Positions 14,060-20,021 of a stretch of 20,021 bases of DNA are shown in pieces; the first letter of the stretch is position 1, and every line of letters starts with the position of its first letter. Made by a program: the position numbers and the translations under genes. The notes beneath the pieces were generated by a model. It saw nothing but the letters and a program-made list of their open reading frames with translations. It searched no databases and was not told the origin of the DNA. The stretch is from JAWWPY01 sp964412845. Lineage in GTDB: Bacteria > Actinomycetota > Actinomycetes > Streptosporangiales > Streptosporangiaceae. Where the stretch lies: assembly GCA_964412845.1 (NCBI GenBank), contig CAYPQM010000128.1, forward strand, positions 1-20,021. The letters run 5' to 3'.

Positions 14060-15001
14060 ATGCGACGTTTTACCTTTCCGCTTTTCATTCCGCTGCTGGC
14101 TATGGTGGCTCTAGCCGGCTGCGGATCTTCCTCCGGCAGCACCCCGTCTGTGTCGGTCACCGGGGCCTTCGCCAAATCGGCGTCGATCACCATCCCGGAT
14201 CAGAAGGCGAACAGCAGCCTGACGGTCAAGACCCTGATCCAGGGAAAGGGGCCGGTGCTGGCCAAGACTGACTCCTTCGTCGGCGATTACGCCGTCTACA
14301 TCTGGAGCGGTAAGACGCACAAGCTCGCGCAGAGCACCTTCAAGACCAAGAGCCCAGCGCTGTTCACCGGGCAACTGCTGCCCGGCCTGGAGACCGCCCT
14401 GCGCGGCAAGAAGATGGGCAGCCGGGTCCTCGCGGTGATCCCGCCCAAGGACGGCTACGGCAAGACGGGGAATTCCCAGGCTGGCGTCAAGGCCACCGAC
14501 ACCCTGGTCTTCGTCGTCGACATGATCAAGGACTTCACGGCGAAGGCCTCGGCGTCCGGGGCGCCGGTGTCCAACGGCGGCGGTGCGCTGCCGACGGTCA
14601 CGGCGAGCACAGGCAGCGCGCCGGTCGTCAAGATCCCATCGTCCGGCAAGGTGCCATCGCAGCTCGTCACCAAGACGCTGATCAAGGGGGCTGGCCCGGC
14701 CGTCACCAAGGGCCAGACGGTCGTCGCGCAGTACGTGGGCGTAATCTGGCGGACCGGCAAGGTGTTCGACGCGTCCTGGACCCGCGGCCAGCCCTTCGGC
14801 TTCACCATCGGCGCCACGCCGAGCCAGGTCATCCCGGGCTGGGATCTGGGCCTCATCGGCCAGACGGTGGGCAGCCGGGTAATGCTGGTCATCCCGCCCG
14901 GCGACGGCTACGGGAAGACCGGTAACACCCAGGCTGGCATCAAGGGCACCGACACCCTGGTCTTCGTCGTGGACATCCTCGGCGCCATCACACCCGGCTG
15001 A
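14060..15001 (+). CDS. FKBP-type peptidyl-prolyl isomerase lipoprotein with two FKBP domains
   Basis: 313 residues. A lipoprotein signal with lipobox LAGC puts lipidated Cys21 on the outer membrane face. Two FKBP domains follow (about 50-157 and 200-310), joined by a Ser/Ala/Gly-rich linker. Domain 2 keeps the usual active-site set: Y225, F236-D237, V257-I258, W261, Y284 and F302. Domain 1 has lost key positions (FD is replaced by Leu-Ala in KLAQST; the Trp by Leu in LLPGLE), so it is probably inactive and may act as a chaperone or spacer. It should help fold exported proteins. FKBP genes occur in this part of the proteasome locus in other actinobacteria. The ATG at 14060 has AAGGG (14049-14053) upstream and is preferred to the TTG six bases earlier. 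Confidence 0.92.
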   Translation: MRRFTFPLFIPLLAMVALAGCGSSSGSTPSVSVTGAFAKSASITIPDQKANSSLTVKTLIQGKGPVLAKTDSFVGDYAVYIWSGKTHKLAQSTFKTKSPALFTGQLLPGLETALRGKKMGSRVLAVIPPKDGYGKTGNSQAGVKATDTLVFVVDMIKDFTAKASASGAPVSNGGGALPTVTASTGSAPVVKIPSSGKVPSQLVTKTLIKGAGPAVTKGQTVVAQYVGVIWRTGKVFDASWTRGQPFGFTIGATPSQVIPGWDLGLIGQTVGSRVMLVIPPGDGYGKTGNTQAGIKGTDTLVFVVDILGAITPG

Positions 15002-15018
15002 GGCTGACATCTGACGCG

Positions 15019-15050
15019 CTGGCTGGCCGGGCAGTTATCCGGCCGGCCAG
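15019..15050. terminator. Bidirectional hairpin terminator between FKBP and DoxX genes
   Basis: CTGGCTGGCCGG (15019-15030) pairs with CCGGCCGGCCAG (15039-15050) over 12 bp with one G-U pair and an 8-nt loop. It fills the 49-bp gap between the convergent stops and touches the DoxX stop. No T-run is present on either side, as is usual in high-GC actinobacteria. Confidence 0.7.
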
Positions 15051-15488
15051 TCAGTCAGCCGGCCCGCGGGGCCGGTCGGTGAGCGCGTCGATCAGCAGGC
15101 CCAGGCCGATGCCGAGCATCCACACGTCCTTGGCCAGCGGGGTGCCCTGCTGGGTCGGCCGCCAGCCATCTTCCTTGCGCATCCCCGGGGTGCGTGCGTA
15201 CATGCCGAGCAGGCCACCGGAGAAGGCGGCCAGCGCGGCGCCGGCCAGCGCGTCGGGGACGACCGGCAGCAGCAGCGCTGAGCCGAGGGCTATCTCGCCC
15301 GCTGACAGGAGCTTCGCGAAGTCCTTCGGCTTCAGCCTGGCCAGGAACGGGTAGCTGCCCGCGGCCATCCCATGCAGCCGGGCGGCGGTTTCCTCATCGG
15401 CTGACCATTTGCCCAGGCCGGCATTGAGGATGAATGCGCCGGTCGTGATTCGCCCTGGCTGACGCCGCAGAAAAGCCGCAATTCGCAT
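15051..15488 (-). CDS. DoxX-like integral membrane protein
   Basis: 145 residues, with about four hydrophobic segments (roughly 14-26, 60-77, 80-97 and 120-137). The overall plan of a DoxX-like small membrane protein is visible: an N-terminal GAFILNAGLGKW, a central KLLSAGEIALGSALLLP and a C-terminal DVWMLGIGLGLLIDAL. The molecular role of this family is poorly defined; members have been linked to redox or thiol stress in actinobacteria, which cannot be shown here. The ATG start has AGGAG (15498-15494) 5 nt upstream. It converges on the FKBP gene across a strong hairpin and lies just downstream of the DUF3866 gene on the same strand (26-bp gap), so the two probably share a transcript. Confidence 0.75.
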   Translation of the reverse strand: MRIAAFLRRQPGRITTGAFILNAGLGKWSADEETAARLHGMAAGSYPFLARLKPKDFAKLLSAGEIALGSALLLPVVPDALAGAALAAFSGGLLGMYARTPGMRKEDGWRPTQQGTPLAKDVWMLGIGLGLLIDALTDRPRGPAD

Positions 15489-15514
15489 GGAGGCTCCTGA
15501 TTCTCACCGGATGC

Positions 15515-16654
15515 TCAGATCCCATTCTGGCCCTGCGGTGAGTTCACTCCCGCAGCGGCCTGGCCCATCAGGCGCGCGACATGCCGCCCGGCCACTGCGG
15601 CACCAAGAAAATAGGCCATGTCCTGATCCAGGCCCCGGCCCATCGTGGACAGCCGCACCGGGCAGGAGCGCAGGATGTCCGCCAGCCCGGCCACGCTGAC
15701 CCGGACGAGCCGGTGCCGGGCGGCCAGGGTGGCGGCCTGCGCGGTCACCATGGCGCCGAACTCACCCGGCAGGTCAGGAACCGCCACGTCAGCCCGGGCC
15801 AGGGCCACCCGCCCGTAGGAGGTCAGGCTGTGGTGGGACACGCCGCGGTGCCGCTGCCTCGGGTCGGCCTCGCTGATCCGCAGCGAGGCGACCGGCCTGC
15901 CGCCCAGCACGGCCGCCGCGTTGACCGCCTCGCCGGAAGCCACCCCGGAGAATCCCCACCTGGTCCCGGTGCCCAGATTGCCGGGGCCCTGCGAGACGAT
16001 CACCACATCCGCGCCCAGCACATGCCGCGCGGCGAGCAGCCCGGTGTGCACGGTGACCGCCTCCAGGTCACCGCCGAACGCCTGGCCCACCGTCACCGTG
16101 GCGGCCAGCCAGCCGGCGTCGCGCAGCGCGGCCGCGGTCCGGGAGAACCAGGCCGGCAGGGCACCGCCGTCAAGCATCACGTAGACCACGCGGATGGCGG
16201 CAGGCGTTACCGGGCCGCCGCCCGCAGCACTCTCCGCGAACAGGGCCGCCAGCACGGCCGGCAGCGCGGAGTGCAAGTCAGCCACCACCACGGGCAGGCC
16301 GCCGAGGTCGTCGGCCTCACGCAGCGTGTCGTGGTACGGCGAACCCTGCTCGTCCACGCCGAGGACGGTCGCCTGCAGCGGGGTGTACCGGGCCTTGACC
16401 AGATGCCCGGGGCCGGTCGGGTCGGCGGGCAGCCGGTCGGGAACCGCCACCACGAGGGCATAACCGCCGGTGCCCAGGCCGAGGTCGAGCGCGGTCGTGT
16501 TGAGCAAGACCCGGTCGCCTGGCTCGGGCCTGCCGGTCAGTTCCGGGTAGGCGAGGGCACGCATGGTCGCCCCGTCCACGGTCACCTCAAGCTCGACCGC
16601 GCCCCGCCATTCACGCCGCAGCGCGGAAACTTCGCCACTGCGCCACCTGATCAC
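15515..16654 (-). CDS. DUF3866 family protein
   Basis: 379 residues matching, by eye, the DUF3866 family of uncharacterised actinobacterial and other bacterial proteins often found beside pafBC. The N-terminal 100 residues look like a small beta-rich domain (AVELEVTVDGATMRALAYPE, GDRVLLNTTALDLGLGTGGY). The remainder has alternating strands and helices with several conserved-looking glycine motifs: VSQGPGNLGTGTRWGFSG and SEADPRQRHRGVSHHSLT, where the His/Arg cluster could be an active or ligand site. TMGRGLDQDMAYF lies near the end. No membrane segment or signal peptide is seen. The start is a GTG with no clear ribosome site, but a TACCCT box ends 6 nt upstream, suggesting a leaderless mRNA. 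It diverges from pafB across 84 bp. Function unknown. Confidence 0.85.
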   Translation of the reverse strand: MIRWRSGEVSALRREWRGAVELEVTVDGATMRALAYPELTGRPEPGDRVLLNTTALDLGLGTGGYALVVAVPDRLPADPTGPGHLVKARYTPLQATVLGVDEQGSPYHDTLREADDLGGLPVVVADLHSALPAVLAALFAESAAGGGPVTPAAIRVVYVMLDGGALPAWFSRTAAALRDAGWLAATVTVGQAFGGDLEAVTVHTGLLAARHVLGADVVIVSQGPGNLGTGTRWGFSGVASGEAVNAAAVLGGRPVASLRISEADPRQRHRGVSHHSLTSYGRVALARADVAVPDLPGEFGAMVTAQAATLAARHRLVRVSVAGLADILRSCPVRLSTMGRGLDQDMAYFLGAAVAGRHVARLMGQAAAGVNSPQGQNGI

Positions 16655-16660
16655 TCCGGC

Positions 16661-16666
16661 AGGGTA
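16661..16666 (-). promoter_or_regulatory. Possible leaderless -10 for the DUF3866 gene
   Basis: On the - strand TACCCT (16666-16661) fits TAnnnT and ends 6 nt before the GTG at 16654, so initiation would fall at the start codon. A convincing -35 is not seen. Confidence 0.32.
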
Positions 16667-16738
16667 GCGTCATCAGTGCCTGCCCGGGGGGCAACCTGGA
16701 CCCTGGGCATAGGAGTGGGGGAGCGGCGAAGGACTGCG

Positions 16739-17689
16739 ATGTCACGACGGAAGACCGAACGCCTGCTGAGCCTCGTGGTCTGCCTGCTGTCCAGCGAGCG
16801 CTACCTGACGGCGACCCAGATCCGTGACGCGGTGCCTGGCTACCCGGACACCTTCGACGCGTTCAAGCGCATGTTCGAGCGCGACAAGGAGGAACTCAGG
16901 GAACTCGGCATCCCGCTGGAGACCGGTGCGAATTCCGCAGTGGAAGAAGAGGCTGGGTACCGGATTCCGCGGCAGGCTTACGTGCTGCCGGAAATCCGCC
17001 TTGAGCCGGACGAGGCCGCCGTCCTGGCCCTGGCCGCACGGGTGTGGCGGCAGGCCGAGCTGGCGGGCGCGGCGGCGGGGGCGCTGCTCAAGCTGCGGGC
17101 CGCGGGGGTCGACGCCGAAGAGACCATGCAGCCGGGGATCGAGCCCAGGCTGCAGGCCGGCGAGGCCGCGTTCGGCCCGCTCTGGGAGGCGGTCAGGGAC
17201 CGGCGGCCGGTCACCTTCGACTACCGGGCGGCCGGGCGCAGCGAGGCGCAGCGCCGCACGCTCGAACCGTGGGGGGTGGTGAACCGGCACGGCCGCTGGT
17301 ACGTCGCCGGCCACGACTCGGGCCGGGACGCGGTGCGGGTGTTCCGGCTCAGCCGCATCGAAGGGCCAGTCAAATTCAGCGGGCCGCCCGGGTCCGTGAC
17401 GGTGCCGGAAGGGACCGACGTCCGGGAGACGGTCCGGGAATGGGACTCCCCGCCGCCGCAGCAGCGCCCCGCGGTGCTGCGGGTACGCCGCGGGGCGGGC
17501 CACGGCATCCGGCGGTACGCCAGCAGCCAGCAGCCTGACTCCGACGGCTGGGACCTGGTCCAGACGGCCTTCTCCGACGTGGGCTGGTTCGCTGAGCACC
17601 TCGCGTCGTTCGGCGCGGACGTGATCGCGCTAGAGCCAGCGGACCTGCGGGACGCCGTGATGACTCAGTTGAAGGGAGCGCTGGCATGA
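16739..17689 (+). CDS. pafB: WYL-domain transcriptional regulator PafB
   Basis: 316 residues. An N-terminal winged HTH (about 5-60; RYLTATQIRDAV, DTFDAFKRMFERDKEELREL) is followed by a central helical linker. A WYL domain follows (about 150-215; GRWYVAGHDSGRDAVRVFRLSRIEG, with WYV at 187-189 in place of WYL), then a C-terminal WCX-type extension. PafB and PafC act together as the activator of most DNA-damage-inducible genes independent of LexA in mycobacteria. ATG 16739 is supported by AAGGA (16729-16733) with 5-nt spacing. The frame extends far upstream (to 15581), but that part is antisense to DUF3866 and is not coding. PafC starts within its last codons (ATGA), so the pair is co-translated. 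No role in Pup ligation is implied; only the gene position links them. Confidence 0.95.
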   Translation: MSRRKTERLLSLVVCLLSSERYLTATQIRDAVPGYPDTFDAFKRMFERDKEELRELGIPLETGANSAVEEEAGYRIPRQAYVLPEIRLEPDEAAVLALAARVWRQAELAGAAAGALLKLRAAGVDAEETMQPGIEPRLQAGEAAFGPLWEAVRDRRPVTFDYRAAGRSEAQRRTLEPWGVVNRHGRWYVAGHDSGRDAVRVFRLSRIEGPVKFSGPPGSVTVPEGTDVRETVREWDSPPPQQRPAVLRVRRGAGHGIRRYASSQQPDSDGWDLVQTAFSDVGWFAEHLASFGADVIALEPADLRDAVMTQLKGALA

Positions 17690-18711
17690 ACCGGCGGCCG
17701 CCCCGGCCCAGCCACAGCACCGACCGGCTGCAGCGGCTGCTGGCCCTGGTGCCGTACGTGATCAGCAGGAAGGTGGTCGGGCTGGCCGAGACCGCGGCCA
17801 CGTTCGGCGTCAGCGAGCGCGAACTGGTCGACGACCTCAACCTGCTGTGGTGCGTAGAGCTGCGGGCGCCAGACCCGTATTGCCCCATCGACCTGTCCTA
17901 CGAGGGCGGCGAGATCGTCGTCAGCCAGGCCGAGTCGATGGACCGCCCGCTGCGCCTCGGCGTCGATGAGGCGAGCGCGCTGCTGGTCGGGCTGCGGATG
18001 CTGGCCGAGATCGCGCACGCGGCGGAACCGGGCCCGGCCGATGGCTCAGCGCTCAGCCGGACGATAGCGAAACTGGAGGCGGCCGCCGGTGAGGCAGCGG
18101 CGCCCAGCGCACAGGTGGCCATCCAGGTGGACCGGGTCGCGGAACGGGCCGTCCTGGCCACGGTGGGCGACGCGCTGGCCCGGGGCCGCCGGCTGCACCT
18201 GTCCTATTACGTGCCCGGCCGTGACGAGGCCACCGAGCGGGACGTCGATCCCATGCGGCTGCTGGTCGTGGAGGGCCGCACCTACCTGGAAGGGTGGTGC
18301 CGCCGGGCCGAGGCGGTCCGGCTGTTCCGGCTCGACCGGATGCTGGCCATCGACGTGCTCGGCATAGCGGCGGAAGTCCCGGCGGACGCACAGCCGGTGG
18401 ACGTGGACCAGGGGCTGTTCCGGCCCTCCGCCGACGACCTCAACGTGGTCATCAACCTGTCCGTGTACGGGCGCTGGGTCGCCGAGTACTATCCGTGCGA
18501 AAATGTTACAGAACTTGGCCATGGCCGGTTGCGGGTGACTTTGCGGACCCCGGACGGCGGGTGGGTGCGGCGCCTTGCCCTGCGGCTGGGCGAAAACGGC
18601 CAGATCGTCGAGCCAGCCGAGCTGGCCGCCGCTGTCCGCGAGGACGCGGCGGCGGCGCTCAGCCAGTACGCCGCGGTGCCTGACCGCGGGCGGCCAGGGC
18701 AGGATGCGTGA
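17686..18711 (+). CDS. pafC: WYL-domain transcriptional regulator PafC
   Basis: 341 residues, the partner of PafB. The N-terminal HTH part spans about 10-60 (RLLALVPYVISRKVVGLAET, FGVSERELVDDLNLLW). The following region, about 65-150, contains DEASALLVGLRMLAEIA. The WYL domain is at about 165-225 (RRLHLSYYVPGRDEATERDV, then VEGRTYLEGWCRRAEAVRLFRLDRM). A C-terminal WCX-like domain follows (VVINLSVYGRWVAEYYP). It acts with PafB in transcription of DNA repair genes. The 4-bp overlap with pafB fits equal synthesis of a heterodimer. The sequence is intact with family-typical length. I saw no copy of the mycobacterial PafBC promoter motif in this window, so self-regulation is not supported. Confidence 0.95.
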   Translation: MNRRPPRPSHSTDRLQRLLALVPYVISRKVVGLAETAATFGVSERELVDDLNLLWCVELRAPDPYCPIDLSYEGGEIVVSQAESMDRPLRLGVDEASALLVGLRMLAEIAHAAEPGPADGSALSRTIAKLEAAAGEAAAPSAQVAIQVDRVAERAVLATVGDALARGRRLHLSYYVPGRDEATERDVDPMRLLVVEGRTYLEGWCRRAEAVRLFRLDRMLAIDVLGIAAEVPADAQPVDVDQGLFRPSADDLNVVINLSVYGRWVAEYYPCENVTELGHGRLRVTLRTPDGGWVRRLALRLGENGQIVEPAELAAAVREDAAAALSQYAAVPDRGRPGQDA

Positions 18712-18730
18712 GTTAACGGGCTCCTGGGCG

Positions 18731-18736
18731 TAGCAT
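18731..18736 (+). promoter_or_regulatory. Possible -10 element upstream of tatA
   Basis: TAGCAT in the 81-bp pafC-tatA gap fits TAnnnT, with a poor -35 candidate GTGAGT (18708-18713) at 17 bp. tatA may instead be read through from pafC. Confidence 0.22.
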
Positions 18737-18792
18737 GAGCGGCAAGGCGCCTCCGCAGTGCGGCGGCACGTCACTCGCTGACAAGGACTGAT

Positions 18793-19101
18793 ATGGGACT
18801 TGGTGAACTCAGCCCGTGGCATCTGCTGATCTTGGCGGCAGTTGTCCTGGTGCTCTTTGGTGCGAAGCGCCTTCCGGACAGCGCGCGCTCGCTTGGCAAG
18901 GCCATGCGCATTTTCAAGACGGAAACGGCCGGGCTTCGCGAGGGCGACAAGAAGGACGAGGACCAGCCCGCTGCGGCGACGCCGCAGCCTCTCCCCGCTC
19001 CTGCCCCGCCGCAGGCCGCAGCCGCAGCACGGCCCGTCGATGACGGCACCACCGTGAACGGCGTGCCGCTCTCGGATGTCCAGCGGACCCAGTCCAGCTG
19101 A
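18793..19101 (+). CDS. tatA: Sec-independent translocase subunit TatA
   Basis: 102 residues with the TatA plan: a short N-terminus, one membrane helix (about 8-22, HLLILAAVVLVLFG), the FG hinge at 22-23 followed by AKRLPDSARSLGKAMRIFK as the amphipathic helix, and a charged then Pro/Ala-rich cytosolic tail. TatA oligomers form the passage for folded twin-arginine proteins. The AAGGA at 18783-18787, 5 nt before the ATG, fixes the start. It is followed after 14 bp by tatC. No tatB lies here; in actinobacteria it is usually encoded elsewhere. Confidence 0.95.
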   Translation: MGLGELSPWHLLILAAVVLVLFGAKRLPDSARSLGKAMRIFKTETAGLREGDKKDEDQPAAATPQPLPAPAPPQAAAAARPVDDGTTVNGVPLSDVQRTQSS

Positions 19102-19115
19102 GCTAGCCCCCCGAG

Positions 19116-20012
19116 ATGACCACGCCGCCTGATCCGGCTACGCGTACGCGCGGGCGCGGCATTCGCCTGCCGCGACCGGGCAGGTCGACCAACCCCGACG
19201 GCCGGATGTCGCTGATCGATCACATCCGGGAACTGCGCAACCGGCTGCTCAAGGCCCTGCTCGGGCTGGGCCTCGGGATGATCGTTGGCTGGATTTTCTT
19301 CAATCCGGTCTGGCGGTTTATTGAGCGTCCTTACTGCAAGATCCCGCAGCAGAACCGGCTGGTTGGCGTGCACGGCTGCACGCTGGTCGTCAACGGCCTC
19401 TTCGACGGTTTCTTCATCCACCTGAAGATCATCTTCGTGGTCGGCCTGATCGTTTCCTCGCCCATCTGGTTCTACCAGCTCTGGGCGTTCATCGCGCCCG
19501 GCCTGTACAACAGGGAGCGCCGCTGGACCTGGGCATTCGTCGGGACGGCCGTGCCGCTGTTCGTGCTCGGCGGGGGTTTCGCCTACCTGGCCATGACCAG
19601 GGGCCTGCACTTCTTGCTGAGCCTGGTGCCACACGATGCGGTGGCCCTGATCACGGTGGACACCTACCTCGGCTACGCCATGGCGATGCTGCTGATCTTC
19701 GGCCTCGCCTTCGAGTTGCCGCTGGTCATGGTGATGCTCAACGCCGCCGGGGTGCTGACGCATGCCCGGATGAGGAAATGGCGCCGGCTGATGATCTTCG
19801 GCGTCTTCGCGTTCGCCGCGGTCGCGACACCGAGCCCGGACCCGTTCAGCATGCTGCTGCTCGCCGTCCCGTGTGTCATCCTCGTCGAGCTGGCCGAGGT
19901 CTTCGCCTGGCTGAATGACCGCCGACGGGCCCGCAGGCCATCCATGTATGAGGGCTTGGATGACGACGAACTTGCCCCGCTCGACGACGTGGTGGACTCG
20001 GAAACCCGCTAG
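19116..20012 (+). CDS. tatC: Sec-independent translocase subunit TatC
   Basis: 298 residues with six expected membrane segments. The cytosolic N-terminal motif MSLIDHIRELRNRL (31-44), SSPIWFYQLWAFIAPGLYNRE (114-134), FGLAFELPL with E200, and ATPSPDPFSMLLLAVP (237-252) are hallmarks of TatC, the receptor for twin-arginine signal peptides. The first 30 residues are a Pro/Arg-rich extension; a shorter form from the ATG at 19206 is possible, but such extensions are common in actinobacteria. The ribosome site is weak (CCGAG just before the ATG), so translation may be coupled to tatA. The C-terminal tail is acidic (GLDDDELAPLDDVVDSE). The gene ends just inside the window. Confidence 0.95.
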   Translation: MTTPPDPATRTRGRGIRLPRPGRSTNPDGRMSLIDHIRELRNRLLKALLGLGLGMIVGWIFFNPVWRFIERPYCKIPQQNRLVGVHGCTLVVNGLFDGFFIHLKIIFVVGLIVSSPIWFYQLWAFIAPGLYNRERRWTWAFVGTAVPLFVLGGGFAYLAMTRGLHFLLSLVPHDAVALITVDTYLGYAMAMLLIFGLAFELPLVMVMLNAAGVLTHARMRKWRRLMIFGVFAFAAVATPSPDPFSMLLLAVPCVILVELAEVFAWLNDRRRARRPSMYEGLDDDELAPLDDVVDSETR

Positions 20013-20021
20013 CTCGCAACC

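Noticed and set aside
15581..16738. Long 5' extension of the pafB frame
   Set aside because: It lies antisense to the DUF3866 gene and has no family match; the ribosome site and family length support the ATG at 16739.
18764..18787. Near-match on the - strand to the PafBC-dependent promoter motif (TTGTCAGCG versus TTGTCRGTG)
   Set aside because: It has a mismatch in the core, no TAnnnT 8 bp downstream, and points away from tatA.

Overview
The window is high-GC actinobacterial chromosome (GC-rich third positions, GTG starts, TAnnnT promoters, twin-arginine genes). It carries the Pup-proteasome locus. The order on the + strand is: end of arc/mpa, dop, pup, prcB, prcA, then later pafA, pafB, pafC, tatA and tatC. 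The species is not identifiable from the sequence. The Pup here ends in Gly-Gly-Glu, unlike the Gly-Gly-Gln form of mycobacteria.

Region 1 (1-3897) is the protein-degradation core: the C-terminal tail of the proteasomal ATPase (ending GQYL), the depupylase Dop, the tag protein Pup, and the proteasome beta and alpha subunits. Region 2 (3947-7734) looks like an inserted small-molecule catabolic cassette. It holds a divergent XRE-cupin regulator, a creatinase-like M24 hydrolase with one altered metal-ligand position, a decayed fragment resembling a 2-oxoacid dehydrogenase E1-beta C-terminus, and an aldehyde dehydrogenase. The regulator and the hydrolase share a promoter region with a TTGACA/TTGAAT promoter and two TGTACA boxes 21 bp apart.

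Region 3 (7773-9131) is pafA, the Pup ligase, with its own near-leaderless promoter. Region 4 (9289-13955) is a compact four-gene sugar operon: nucleotide-sugar dehydrogenase, DPM1-like GT2 glycosyltransferase, SDR sugar epimerase and a polytopic GT-C-like membrane protein. This looks like a prenyl-phosphate-sugar glycosylation pathway and is the least characterised part of the window.

Region 5 (14060-16654) holds a two-domain FKBP lipoprotein, a DoxX-like membrane protein and a DUF3866 protein, the last two on the - strand. Region 6 (16739-20012) is pafB-pafC (WYL-domain DNA-damage activators) followed by tatA-tatC.

Local structures stand out. The pup and prcA stop codons each lie inside in-frame direct repeats. 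A 39-bp tract is identical between the paralogues dop and pafA. Start codons of dop, pafA and the DUF3866 gene sit 6-13 nt behind a -10-like box, suggesting leaderless or near-leaderless mRNAs. A strong hairpin separates the convergent FKBP and DoxX genes. No RNA genes, CRISPR arrays, insertion sequences or origins were seen, and no gene-free stretch exceeds about 160 bases.
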